The notes: generated by a model not told the origin, from the sequence alone. Positions 1 to 7,185 are shown, numbered from the stretch's first letter. The stretch is DNA of 7,750 bases from Clostridiales bacterium (GCA_019419895.1 JAHZIE010000003.1:1-7750), one strand, 5' to 3'. Made by a program: numbers and translations.

Positions 1-1587
1 AGGTTTCCCGCTCCGGTGGCCAGCTCCGGCGTGTTCAGTGATCAAGAAAGGAAGCTTTTGAAACAGGCGGGGCTGGAAATGTCCGATTCTATGGAGGAAC
101 AGGCGGAAGAGGAACGCTTTTTGGCCTATACCTCTATGACGAGCCCTTCGGAACGACTGTATATTTTTTATTCCGTATCCTCCGGAAGCGGGGAGGGAAT
201 GTACCCTTCCGCTATTGTTGCCGAAACGCGAAAAGCCCTGGGGGGAGTGGAGGAAAAGCAGGCGGGCCCGGCGGTGGACGCTTCCGGCCTGGAGGGGGAA
301 AGACAGGCGTTTGAAACCCTTTCCGCCCGTTGGACGGAGGAGGACGATTTTACCTCCGGACTGTATGGCTGGTTTTCGGAACAGACGGCATACCGGGCCT
401 CCATGGAGGCCATTGGCCGGATTTACGAGGGCTCTCCCGGGGAATTTTCCAGCCCGGATCCGGCGATTCGGCTTTTTGGAAAGGATCTTTATCTATCCCC
501 CTCCCGTGTGGAAAAATATCACCAATGCCCCTTCGCCTATTTCTGCCAGTATGGAATGAAGGCCAGGCCTCGCCGGCCGGCAAAAATCGACGCTCTGGAA
601 TACGGAACCCTGATTCATTATCTGTTGGAAAACCTGCTGAACGCCTATTCCCGGGAGGAGTTTATTTCATTGACCCGGGCGCAACTGAGAAAAAAGGTGA
701 AGGAGCTTTTGCAGTCTTATCTCGAGACTAAGCTGGGAGGATGGGAGGACAAGCCGGAACGGTTCCGTTACCTATATCGCCGCTTTGAGACAACGGCGGT
801 CGCTTTGGCGACGCATCTTGCGGCAGAGTTGGGACAAAGCAAATTTGAACCGGAGGATTTTGAGCTTGAAATCGGAAAGGATGTCAGGGCCTTGGAGCTG
901 CAGCTGCCCAGCGGCGGGATCATCAGCGTTCATGGAAAGATTGACCGCGTGGATGTGATGAAGAGCCGCGGACGTTCCTATGTCCGGGTGGTGGACTATA
1001 AAACCGGGGCAAAACAGTTCAGGCTCAGCGATATCCTATACGGATTGAATGTGCAGATGCTTCTCTATCTGGTGACACTATGGAAAAACGGCTCTTCACG
1101 GTATGGCGAGGTAGTTCCAGCAGGGGTGCTGTACATGCCGGCGAAAAATCCCCAGATCGAGGGGATCCGTGGAGAAAGTGAGGAATCGGCCCAACTCAGG
1201 AAGGAGGCAGAGCTGAAAATGAGCGGTCTTGTCCTGGATGATCCCGCGGTGATTGAGGGAATGGAAGCAAATGTGCAAGGATTCTATATTCCTGTGAAAT
1301 ACAAAAAGGATGGAAAGCCAGATCAATATGCCCAGCTTGCCTCCCTGAGCCAAATGGGGGAGATCGGCCGCCATTTGGAACGGCTGCTGACCCAAATGGG
1401 AGAGCAGCTTCACAGAGGAAAAATTCCGCCCGTGCCGGTGGAGGAAGCCTGTGATTACTGCGATTATTCCTCTGTCTGTGGCAGGGAGGAGGGATGGCAG
1501 GTAAAAGAAATTGTCAGCATGAAAAACAAAGAGGTTTTTGAGCAGATGGAAAAGGCTGACGGAGAGGAGGATGATCGTGGGAAATAA
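1..1587 (+). CDS. addB: AddB, ATP-dependent helicase/nuclease subunit B (5' truncated, C-terminal part)
   Basis: AddB pairs with AddA to unwind and resect double-strand breaks before RecA loading. The frame is open from base 1, so the gene starts outside the window; 528 residues are visible, roughly the C-terminal 45% of a family protein of about 1150. Fragment residues 1-70 match the family's C-terminal helicase-like region, including a T-S-P-S-E-R-L segment. The nuclease domain follows: GTLIH (His206), GKIDRVD (Asp315/Asp318) and VVDYKTG (Asp332, Lys334), the RecB-nuclease signature. Four cysteines typical of the AddB iron-sulfur cluster are present: Cys176 (YHQCPF), then Cys484, Cys487 and Cys493 in a C-x2-C-x5-C arrangement. 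All catalytic and cluster residues are intact, so this looks functional. The stop overlaps the start of addA. Identification is firm; the N-terminal Walker region cannot be inspected. Confidence 0.96.
   Translation, partial: RFPAPVASSGVFSDQERKLLKQAGLEMSDSMEEQAEEERFLAYTSMTSPSERLYIFYSVSSGSGEGMYPSAIVAETRKALGGVEEKQAGPAVDASGLEGERQAFETLSARWTEEDDFTSGLYGWFSEQTAYRASMEAIGRIYEGSPGEFSSPDPAIRLFGKDLYLSPSRVEKYHQCPFAYFCQYGMKARPRRPAKIDALEYGTLIHYLLENLLNAYSREEFISLTRAQLRKKVKELLQSYLETKLGGWEDKPERFRYLYRRFETTAVALATHLAAELGQSKFEPEDFELEIGKDVRALELQLPSGGIISVHGKIDRVDVMKSRGRSYVRVVDYKTGAKQFRLSDILYGLNVQMLLYLVTLWKNGSSRYGEVVPAGVLYMPAKNPQIEGIRGESEESAQLRKEAELKMSGLVLDDPAVIEGMEANVQGFYIPVKYKKDGKPDQYAQLASLSQMGEIGRHLERLLTQMGEQLHRGKIPPVPVEEACDYCDYSSVCGREEGWQVKEIVSMKNKEVFEQMEKADGEEDDRGK
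1561..1570 (+). promoter_or_regulatory. Ribosome binding site of addA inside the addB 3' end
   Basis: The purine tract GGAGAGGAGG lies within the last codons of addB and directly touches ATG 1571. GGAG at 1561-1564 gives a 6-nt gap to ATG 1571, whereas AGGAGG at 1565-1570 gives a 6-nt gap to GTG 1577. The site supports reinitiation by ribosomes finishing addB, but does not settle which of the two starts, two codons apart, is used. Confidence 0.75.
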
Positions 1588-4500
1588 ATGGACAAAGGAT
1601 CAGCAGAATGCAATTTCAGCCAGAGAGGGTACCCTTCTGGTTTCTGCCGCGGCCGGATCGGGAAAGACTTCTGTGCTGGTGCAGAGGGTGATCGAGAGAA
1701 TTACCGACCAAACGCATCCCTGTGACGCCGACAGGCTGCTGGTGGTGACTTTTACCAAGGCTGCTGCTGCTGAAATGAAGCAGAGAATTTCCGACAGTAT
1801 TTCCGCCCTGCTGGAGAAGAATCCCTTCGACGTGCGGCTTCAGCATCAAAAGCTTTTGCTGGAAAAGGCGCGGATCAGTACCATCCATAGCTTCTGCGCC
1901 GACCTGCTGAGGGAAAACTTTTTCAGACTGGGCATTTCCCCGGGCTTCCGGATTGCTTCAGAGGATGAAATGACACTTTTGAGAGAACAGGCGGTTCAGG
2001 AGGCAATGGAAGAGCTGTACGCCGCGGCGGCGGAATCTCGGGGAGCGGAGGGGCTGGCGGAATTGATGGGGAGCGACAGGGATGATAGAAAGCTATCCCA
2101 GACGGTTCTCCAGCTGTATGATTTCATCCGTTCCACCGCCTTTCCCGAACGGTGGCTGGGAGAAAAGCTTGCCATGTACCGTATGAAACAGCCATTGGAG
2201 GTTTCCCCTTGGGGAAGGATCCTGATGGAATACGCGCGGGAACTGCTGGAATACGCTCTCTCCGCTCTGCGGACGGCGGAGGATATCTGTGAAGAAGATC
2301 CTGATGTCAGGGAGGCTTTTCAGGAGGCCCTGTCCACAGACAGCGCCGGGCTGAAAAAATGCCTGGTACTGGCGGAACAAGGCGATTGGGATGGCCTGAA
2401 GGATGCTCTGGATCTGTTTTCTCCTGCCAAGAGGAAAAACCTGAAAAAAGGGGTGGGGGAGGAAATCAAAAAAGAAGCCGACGCTGTCCGTGATTCGGTC
2501 AAGGAGCTTCTCAAGGAATTAAAGAGATACTTTTCCATGACTTCGGCGCAGGCGGGAGAGGAAATCCGCAGCCAATTTGATATTGTCGCGGCGCTCCATC
2601 GTGTGGTGCTCCGCTTCTGGGAGCTTTTGGATGAGAGGAAAAAGGAAAAAAACATTCTGGATTACGGCGATTTGGAGCATTTCACTCTTGAACTGCTGGT
2701 GGTCCCGGAAGAGGAAGGCTATCGCAGGACGACCCAGGCCAGAGAGATGTCAGAGCAGTTTGAAGAGGTGATGATTGATGAATATCAGGACACCAATGAG
2801 GCGCAGGATTTGATTTTTTCCGCGGTATCCAGGGAGGAAAGCAACCTGTTTCTGGTGGGGGATGTGAAGCAGAGCATCTATCGGTTCCGGCAGGCGATGC
2901 CAGAGCTTTTTATGAGAAGAAGAAAAGAATATCCCCTCTTTGATCCGGAAAAACGCAGCTATCCCGCCACTATCCTCTTAGGCAGCAACTTCAGAAGCCG
3001 AGCGGGAGTGACGGACGCCGTTAACTTTATCTTCCGTCAGCTGATGTCCCGGCGGGTGGGAGAGGTGGAATACAACAGGGAAGAGGAACTGGTCGCCCAG
3101 GCGGAGTATCCCCCATCCCCTTCTCCCGACGCTTACCTGCATATGATAGATCTGGCGGAAAAGGCGCCGGAGGAAGATAATGATATTCTGGAAGCCCGCC
3201 ATATCGCGGGAGTGATCCGGCAGCGCCTTAGGGAAGGAATGACGGTAACGGATCACGGACAACAGCGTCCCGCCTGTTACCGGGATTTTTGCATCCTTTT
3301 GAGCAGCGCGGCAAAGCATGCCCCCAATTATGTAAAAGAACTGGCTGCCCAGGGGATTCCCGCCTGGTCCAACACCCAGGGGGGATTTTTCGCCGCAAGG
3401 GAGATTACCATGACCCTTTCTCTTCTTCGGGTGCTGGACAACCCGATGCAGGATATCCCCTTGATGGCGATGATGATGTCTCCTGTCTACGGCTTTACTC
3501 CGGATGAAATGGCGGAAATCAGGCTGCTGTCACCCAGTACGGGATTGAAGCGGTGTGAAGAGAATGGAATGATCCATGGTGCGGAATTTCTGCGGGATAT
3601 GGAGGAATTCCGCCTTCTGGCGGCGGCAATGCCGGCCGACAGGCTGCTGAGGTATATTTATGAGAAAAAGAACCTGCCCGCCATTGTCCGTGCTATGGAG
3701 GGGGGAGAGCTGCGGGTGCCCAACCTGCGTCTTCTCGTGGAATATGCCCAAACCTACGAGGCGGCGGGATATCACGGCCTTTCCGGGTTTGTCCGGTATC
3801 TTGACCGGCTGCAGGAACAGCGGGCCGATTTAGCAGCCGCCTCTTCGGGAGCGGAAAATGCCAATGTGGTGCGAATTATGAGCATTCACCATTCCAAAGG
3901 ACTGGAATTTCCAGTGGTCTTTCTGGCTGGTTGTTCCATCCAGTTTAATAAAAGGGATCTTTATGCGGGTCTTTTGGTGCATCCCGTCTTTGGAATCGGG
4001 ATGAAGCGGCGGGATGAACAGACATTGGCAAAATTCCGCACCGCCGCTTATGACGCTGTACAGCTTGCCTCGGAACGCGGAGAGCTTTCCGAACGTCTCC
4101 GCGTCCTGTATGTTGCTTTGACCAGAGCGAAAGAAAAGCTATACATGGTGGGTACAGTCAAAAAGCTGGAAAGCAAAATCGCTTCTTTGGCCATCCAGCT
4201 GGAAGAGGGCAGAGAGGCGGTTCCTCCTTTTGCCGTACTGCAGGGAAAAAGCTTTACCGACTGGCTTCTTCTGGCGGCCATACGCCATCCCAATGGGGGC
4301 GCGCTGCGCGCCTTCCTGCGAGGCAGGCATCTGGAAGCCCTGCCGGCTATGCCGTGGGAGATATTGATATGTCGGCCTGAGGAGGGGGCGGAAGAAAAGG
4401 AAAAAAAAGGGCGGATTCTCCGAGCGCCCTCCACCAAGGAAATGATGGAGGAGATAGAGCAAAGGCTCTCTTACCGATATCCTTACGCCCTTCTGTCCCG

Positions 4501-5143
4501 AGTTCCCACCAAATCAGGCGCGTCCAGCCTGGCGGAAAAGGAGACACAGGAGGAATATGTGGCTCTCTCCCGTCCAGCCTTCCTGTCCAGTCACGGAATG
4601 ACGCCTGCGGAGCGGGGAATTGCCCTCCATACCTTCCTGCAGTTTGCCGATTACACAAGGGCTGGAGAAAATCTTCAAAATGAGATTGACAGAATGGTGA
4701 ATCAGGGCTTTTTGACCGGGGAAGAGGGAAGGGCCATCGATCAAAAGCGGCTGGGGGCTTTTTTTCACAGCCCGCTGGCTGGACGCATCTTCCGTGCCCT
4801 TGAAGGAAAAAAGCTTTACCGGGAAGTCCGTTTTATCATGGAGGTGCCCGCAAGGGAGCTGGACAGCTCCATCCCGGAGGATTGGGAGGAATCGGTGGTC
4901 ATTCAGGGAGTGGCAGACTGCGTGCTTATCGAAAATGAGAGGGTAGTGATCATAGACTATAAAACCGACAGGGTAAAAGAGGAGGGCGAACTGATAGAGC
5001 GGTACGCCCGTCAGCTGGAGCTCTATGCCCGGGCGATGGAACGCTGTTTTCAGCTTCCCGTCACAGAGCATATCCTCTATTCCTTTTATCTGTCCCGTGA
5101 GATTTCCATTCCGGTGGACGGAATGAAAATCAAGCCGGACTAG
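1571..5143 (+). CDS. addA: AddA, ATP-dependent helicase/nuclease subunit A
   Basis: This is the 3'-5' helicase motor and second nuclease of the AddAB break-resection complex, 1190 residues (the family is usually about 1150-1250). Superfamily 1A motifs occur in order: Q-motif region at 7-12, Walker A AGSGKT (Lys32), motif Ia TFTKAAAAEM (60-69), TIHSF (104-108), DEYQD (403-407), GDVKQSIYRFR (430-440), GSNFRSR (from 471), IHHSKGLEF (772-780) and VLYVALTRAK (845-854). The C-terminal RecB-type nuclease has His1020 (GIALHTF), Asp1116 (GVAD), Asp1129 and Lys1131 (IDYKTD), with a downstream QLELYA. All are intact, so both ATPase and nuclease should be active. The gene overlaps addB by 17 bp, implying coupled translation. 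ATG 1571 was chosen because its N-terminus fits the family. GTG 1577 is a real alternative, since AGGAGG abuts the ATG and sits 6 nt before the GTG. No obvious terminator follows the stop. Confidence 0.98.
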   Translation: MIVGNKWTKDQQNAISAREGTLLVSAAAGSGKTSVLVQRVIERITDQTHPCDADRLLVVTFTKAAAAEMKQRISDSISALLEKNPFDVRLQHQKLLLEKARISTIHSFCADLLRENFFRLGISPGFRIASEDEMTLLREQAVQEAMEELYAAAAESRGAEGLAELMGSDRDDRKLSQTVLQLYDFIRSTAFPERWLGEKLAMYRMKQPLEVSPWGRILMEYARELLEYALSALRTAEDICEEDPDVREAFQEALSTDSAGLKKCLVLAEQGDWDGLKDALDLFSPAKRKNLKKGVGEEIKKEADAVRDSVKELLKELKRYFSMTSAQAGEEIRSQFDIVAALHRVVLRFWELLDERKKEKNILDYGDLEHFTLELLVVPEEEGYRRTTQAREMSEQFEEVMIDEYQDTNEAQDLIFSAVSREESNLFLVGDVKQSIYRFRQAMPELFMRRRKEYPLFDPEKRSYPATILLGSNFRSRAGVTDAVNFIFRQLMSRRVGEVEYNREEELVAQAEYPPSPSPDAYLHMIDLAEKAPEEDNDILEARHIAGVIRQRLREGMTVTDHGQQRPACYRDFCILLSSAAKHAPNYVKELAAQGIPAWSNTQGGFFAAREITMTLSLLRVLDNPMQDIPLMAMMMSPVYGFTPDEMAEIRLLSPSTGLKRCEENGMIHGAEFLRDMEEFRLLAAAMPADRLLRYIYEKKNLPAIVRAMEGGELRVPNLRLLVEYAQTYEAAGYHGLSGFVRYLDRLQEQRADLAAASSGAENANVVRIMSIHHSKGLEFPVVFLAGCSIQFNKRDLYAGLLVHPVFGIGMKRRDEQTLAKFRTAAYDAVQLASERGELSERLRVLYVALTRAKEKLYMVGTVKKLESKIASLAIQLEEGREAVPPFAVLQGKSFTDWLLLAAIRHPNGGALRAFLRGRHLEALPAMPWEILICRPEEGAEEKEKKGRILRAPSTKEMMEEIEQRLSYRYPYALLSRVPTKSGASSLAEKETQEEYVALSRPAFLSSHGMTPAERGIALHTFLQFADYTRAGENLQNEIDRMVNQGFLTGEEGRAIDQKRLGAFFHSPLAGRIFRALEGKKLYREVRFIMEVPARELDSSIPEDWEESVVIQGVADCVLIENERVVIIDYKTDRVKEEGELIERYARQLELYARAMERCFQLPVTEHILYSFYLSREISIPVDGMKIKPD

Positions 5144-5208
5144 AAACCCGCCATCCGGTATTCCACCGCCATAAAGGTATGCTTTGTTCCAGAGGCGCCG
5201 GGAAAGGG

Positions 5209-5237
5209 TTGCAATCAGCACAGGGGTATGCTATTAT
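5209..5237 (+). promoter_or_regulatory. Sigma-A-type extended -10 promoter for the immunity-like gene
   Basis: A -35 box TTGCAA (5209-5214) and a -10 box TATTAT (5232-5237) are separated by exactly 17 bp. A TG at 5229-5230 places an extended -10 motif (TGnTATTAT) in the right position. Matches to consensus are 4/6 and 5/6. The predicted transcription start is near 5244, leaving a leader of about 65 nt before ATG 5310. This suggests the downstream gene is transcribed independently of addBA. Start mapping has not been done. Confidence 0.65.
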
Positions 5238-5262
5238 AAACAACGTCAGACTGGGGAAAAGC

Positions 5263-5280
5263 TTCTTTCAATTGAAAGAA
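5263..5280. repeat. 18-bp perfect palindrome, candidate operator
   Basis: TTCTTTCAATTGAAAGAA is identical to its own reverse complement over all 18 bases. It lies about 20-37 nt downstream of the predicted transcription start and 29 bp before ATG 5310. With a one-base bulge the symmetry extends to GC on both sides (5261-5283). It has no following T-tract and no loop, so it is a poor intrinsic terminator for addA. A binding site for a dimeric repressor overlapping the initially transcribed region is the more natural reading. No regulator gene is visible in the window. Confidence 0.5.
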
Positions 5281-5309
5281 AGCCAGCATTGAAAGGCGAA
5301 CAGCTTTAG

Positions 5310-5903
5310 ATGCCTGAGAAAGAAAAACGGAAGGACGAAATTTATCAGAGGATTCCAATGGACTGGATGAACGAAGTAAAAATAAAACTTCAAAGGAAAA
5401 ATCAGGTTTTGTTTGATAAAAATTCAAGCTATCTGCGGGATTTGACTGTGCTGTTTGAGATGCAAAAGCATAGGGTGATGGTTCTCTGGGCGCTGGATTT
5501 TGCGGCTGGTTCCGTTGCCAGTCTTGAAGAAAAGTATCCGGACGAGAAACGTCCCCGGGAAGCTTTGGAGGCCGCCTGGGATTGGGCTTCCGGAAAAATT
5601 AAAATGCGGCCCGCACAGCGGAAAATTTTGGACTGCCATGCTTTTGCGAAAGAAATCGGCTGCAAGGAGGATGTTGCAGCCTGCCATGCTGTTGGACAGG
5701 CCTGCGCGGTTGTCCATACCGCCGGGCACGCGATCGGTTATCCCATTTACGACCTGACCTCGCTCATATATAGAGCTGGAATAGATCATTGTGCGGATAT
5801 TGTTGCATTGCGAAAACAGGAATATGTCGACAGTCTCTTTTACTGGAGGGAACATTCAGATTCCTATCAGGGAAGTTGGGCGGACTTCCTGCTGAAGTCA
5901 TAA
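5310..5903 (+). CDS. Imm-5-like 'putative immunity protein', orphan
   Basis: The 197-residue product resembles, by recall, the conserved Imm-5-like proteins annotated as putative immunity protein; the biochemical role is unknown. Visible marks are HRVMVLWALDFA (54-65), EEKYPDEKRPREALEAAW (73-90), WASGKIKM (92-99) and a His/Cys-rich helical stretch: DCHAFAK (108-114), ACHAVGQAC (124-132) and VVHTAGHAIGYP (134-145). The likely fold is all-helical; I see no signal peptide or membrane segment, so it is presumably cytoplasmic. The first 16 residues are charged and Lys-rich. The site before ATG 5310 is weak (AAGG, 13 nt away), while Met17 (ATG 5358) has AGAGG 6 nt upstream and may be the true start, giving 181 residues. 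It has its own promoter and a palindrome upstream. No toxin or polymorphic-toxin gene adjoins it, so an immunity role is a name by homology rather than something the context supports. Confidence 0.8.
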   Translation: MPEKEKRKDEIYQRIPMDWMNEVKIKLQRKNQVLFDKNSSYLRDLTVLFEMQKHRVMVLWALDFAAGSVASLEEKYPDEKRPREALEAAWDWASGKIKMRPAQRKILDCHAFAKEIGCKEDVAACHAVGQACAVVHTAGHAIGYPIYDLTSLIYRAGIDHCADIVALRKQEYVDSLFYWREHSDSYQGSWADFLLKS

Positions 5904-5954
5904 GATTGGAGATAGTGTTGCTTTAAAGGGCTTTCAGAATGGCGGAAAATAAAA

Positions 5955-5973
5955 CATAAAAAAATTTTTTATG
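5955..5973 (+). promoter_or_regulatory. A-tract/T-tract UP-like element upstream of the rpmE promoter
   Basis: CAT-A7-T6-ATG (5955-5973) lies directly upstream of the -35 box, with its core at about -52 to -40 relative to the predicted start. Position and composition fit an RNA polymerase alpha-subunit UP element, as is common for ribosomal-protein promoters. The same bases form an inverted repeat, so a weak AT-only hairpin terminating the preceding gene is a less likely alternative reading. Confidence 0.5.
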
Positions 5974-5974
5974 C

Positions 5975-6003
5975 TTGCATTTTCAAAAATAATATGATAA
6001 AAT
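5975..6003 (+). promoter_or_regulatory. Sigma-A-type promoter of rpmE
   Basis: TTGCAT (5975-5980) and TAAAAT (5998-6003) are spaced by exactly 17 bp. TG at 5995-5996 adds an extended -10. The predicted start is near 6010, giving a short leader of about 35 nt before ATG 6045. The AT-rich block just upstream should strengthen it. This is the best promoter in the window. Confidence 0.75.
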
Positions 6004-6031
6004 TTTAATGTTAAGCTACGGTTTCATCGAA

Positions 6032-6039
6032 AGAGGTGA
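6032..6039 (+). promoter_or_regulatory. Ribosome binding site that selects ATG 6045 for rpmE
   Basis: AGAGGTGA ends 5 nt before ATG 6045, normal spacing for a Gram-positive start. A GTG at 6036 lies inside this Shine-Dalgarno tract and is in frame, but would then have no site of its own. The upstream start is therefore discarded. Confidence 0.8.
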
Positions 6040-6044
6040 CTAAC

Positions 6045-6251
6045 ATGAAAGAAAACATCCATCCAAATTATGAAGAGACAACCGTTACCTGCGCATGCGG
6101 CAATGTGATTCATACCCGTTCTACAAAGAAGAATATCCGTGTTGAAATTTGCTCCAAGTGCCATCCTTTCTTCACTGGAAAACAAAAATTGGTTGATACC
6201 GGCGGACGGGTTGACAGATTTAAGAAGCGTTTCAATCTGCAGGACAAATAA
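6045..6251 (+). CDS. rpmE: 50S ribosomal protein L31, zinc-binding (C+) type
   Basis: L31 is a small protein of the large subunit that helps form the bridge to the 30S head. The 68-residue product matches the family in length and pattern: MKENIHPNYEET at the start, a zinc-binding set Cys16-x-Cys18 and Cys36-x2-Cys39, then HPFFTGKQKLVDTGGRVDRF (40-59). All four ligands are present, so this is the zinc-holding C+ paralogue rather than the zinc-independent form made in zinc starvation. It is flanked by its own strong promoter and a strong intrinsic terminator, so it appears monocistronic. It is not next to rho, a neighbour it often has in Firmicutes. ATG 6045 is preferred because of the well-spaced AGAGGTGA. 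Confidence 0.98.
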   Translation: MKENIHPNYEETTVTCACGNVIHTRSTKKNIRVEICSKCHPFFTGKQKLVDTGGRVDRFKKRFNLQDK

Positions 6252-6271
6252 GAATAAGTTGTCATTCCCAG

Positions 6272-6304
6272 GGGCGGCGCTGAAAAGCGCCGCTCATGTT
6301 TTTT
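6272..6304 (+). terminator. Intrinsic terminator of rpmE
   Basis: A GC-rich 8-bp stem, GCGGCGCT (6274-6281) with AGCGCCGC (6286-6293), closes a GAAA tetraloop. A G-U and a G-C pair extend it to 10 bp (6272-6295). A run of six T follows at 6299-6304. It starts 20 bp after the rpmE stop and should end transcription before yigZ. Confidence 0.92.
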
Positions 6305-6460
6305 GTTGGGTGAGTAAAAACAGTGGTTTCAGAGAGCGTTTAAAAGAGAGGGAGCCCATTACTGTAAATATGGATTTGCCGGCGCTGTCCGCTCATCTTT
6401 GGGGATCATATGATGATTGTTGCCTTTAAGAAGGAAAGAGCGGGACCGTTGCCTCACGAA

Positions 6461-6467
6461 AGGAGAG
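6461..6467 (+). promoter_or_regulatory. Ribosome binding site of yigZ
   Basis: AGGAGAG ends 7 nt before ATG 6475, good spacing, and fixes this start. The remaining gap behind the rpmE terminator (6305-6460) holds no promoter I can defend. TATGAT at 6409-6414 resembles a -10 box, but the sequence 17 bp upstream (TGTCCG) is not a credible -35. Confidence 0.85.
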
Positions 6468-6474
6468 ATTCTTT

Positions 6475-7140
6475 ATGCCGGATGAAGCCTTGAAGGAGAA
6501 GCCCTACCGTACGCTGAAAGCGGAGTCCTGTGATGAATTTATTGAGAAGCGTTCCCGGTTTATCGGTTATGCAAGACCGATAAAGACAGAGGAGGAGGCG
6601 CTGGAGTTTATTAAGCAAATAAAGGCCCGGCACTGGGACGCCGCTCATAATGTCTATGCCTATTCCCTGCGGCAGGGGCAGATCCGAAGATTTTCTGATG
6701 ACGGGGAACCTCAGGGAACAGCGGGGATTCCTGTGCTGGAGGTGCTGACCAAGCGGCAGATTACCGATGCCGCGGTGGTGGTGACCCGGTATTTCGGAGG
6801 AATTTTACTGGGTGCGGGGGGATTGGTACGGGCTTATTCCCATGGCGCCGGTCTGGGGGTGGAGGCATCTGGAATTGTCACTATGGCCCCGTGTATTACC
6901 GCTTCTCTCCAGTGCGCTTATGACCAATATGGGAGGGTTTCGGCGCTGATTCCTTCCTGCGGCGGCGTCATCGATGATACGGTTTTTGAGGAGGCGGTGA
7001 ATATCCGCTTTCATATTCTTCCGCATCTGGTGGGCGGTTTTGAAAAAGAACTGGCGGATGCTACCTGTGGAAGGGTGGAAATGAAGCCGGAGGGAGAGGA
7101 ATTTTTTCCTTTTTCCGAAAATGAGACTGTTGATGTGTAA
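6475..7140 (+). CDS. yigZ: YigZ/YvyE family protein (IMPACT family, UPF0029)
   Basis: This 221-residue protein has the family's usual length of about 200-215 plus a slightly longer tail. The N-terminal UPF0029 domain shows KRSRFIGYA (25-33), AAHNVYAY (56-63), SDDGEPQGTAG (74-84) and the Gly-rich VTRYFGGILLGAGGLVRAYS (103-122), all strongly conserved in the family. Residues from about 140 fit the C-terminal ferredoxin-like domain (DUF1949), which resembles EF-G domain IV-type folds. The exact function is unsettled: eukaryotic IMPACT binds Gcn1, and bacterial members are suspected of nucleic-acid or ribosome association. It is probably cytoplasmic, with no signal or membrane segment. It sits alone between the rpmE terminator and dgt. 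The start is supported by AGGAGAG. No truncation or missing motif is seen. Confidence 0.95.
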   Translation: MPDEALKEKPYRTLKAESCDEFIEKRSRFIGYARPIKTEEEALEFIKQIKARHWDAAHNVYAYSLRQGQIRRFSDDGEPQGTAGIPVLEVLTKRQITDAAVVVTRYFGGILLGAGGLVRAYSHGAGLGVEASGIVTMAPCITASLQCAYDQYGRVSALIPSCGGVIDDTVFEEAVNIRFHILPHLVGGFEKELADATCGRVEMKPEGEEFFPFSENETVDV

Positions 7141-7185
7141 TTTTGCATAAAAAAGAGAGGGAAGCGGCTTTTATTTTCTATCCTT

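Noticed and set aside
1538..1570. Upstream TTG start for addA, adding 11 residues
   Set aside because: The extension lacks a ribosome binding site and is not family-like; ATG 1571 or GTG 1577 fit better.
5104..5128. Hairpin CATTCCG-GTGGA-CGGAATG near the end of addA as a terminator
   Set aside because: It lies inside the coding sequence before the stop and has no T-tract; the symmetry is more likely chance in coding DNA.
5148..5172. Direct repeat CCGCCAT, two copies 18 bp apart
   Set aside because: Seven bases repeated once after addA is too short to mean anything and lines up with no promoter or gene end.
4514..5221. 235-codon open frame on the minus strand
   Set aside because: It lies antisense to the addA nuclease domain, has no recognisable domain, and is explained by the codon pattern of the real gene.
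5424..5855. 143-codon minus-strand frame opposite the immunity-like gene
   Set aside because: It is antisense to a protein with family-like conserved motifs; its own translation shows low-complexity, unrecognisable sequence.
6139..6429. 96-codon plus-strand frame starting inside rpmE
   Set aside because: It starts in the middle of rpmE in another frame and runs straight through the rpmE terminator; there is no ribosome binding site and no recognisable product.
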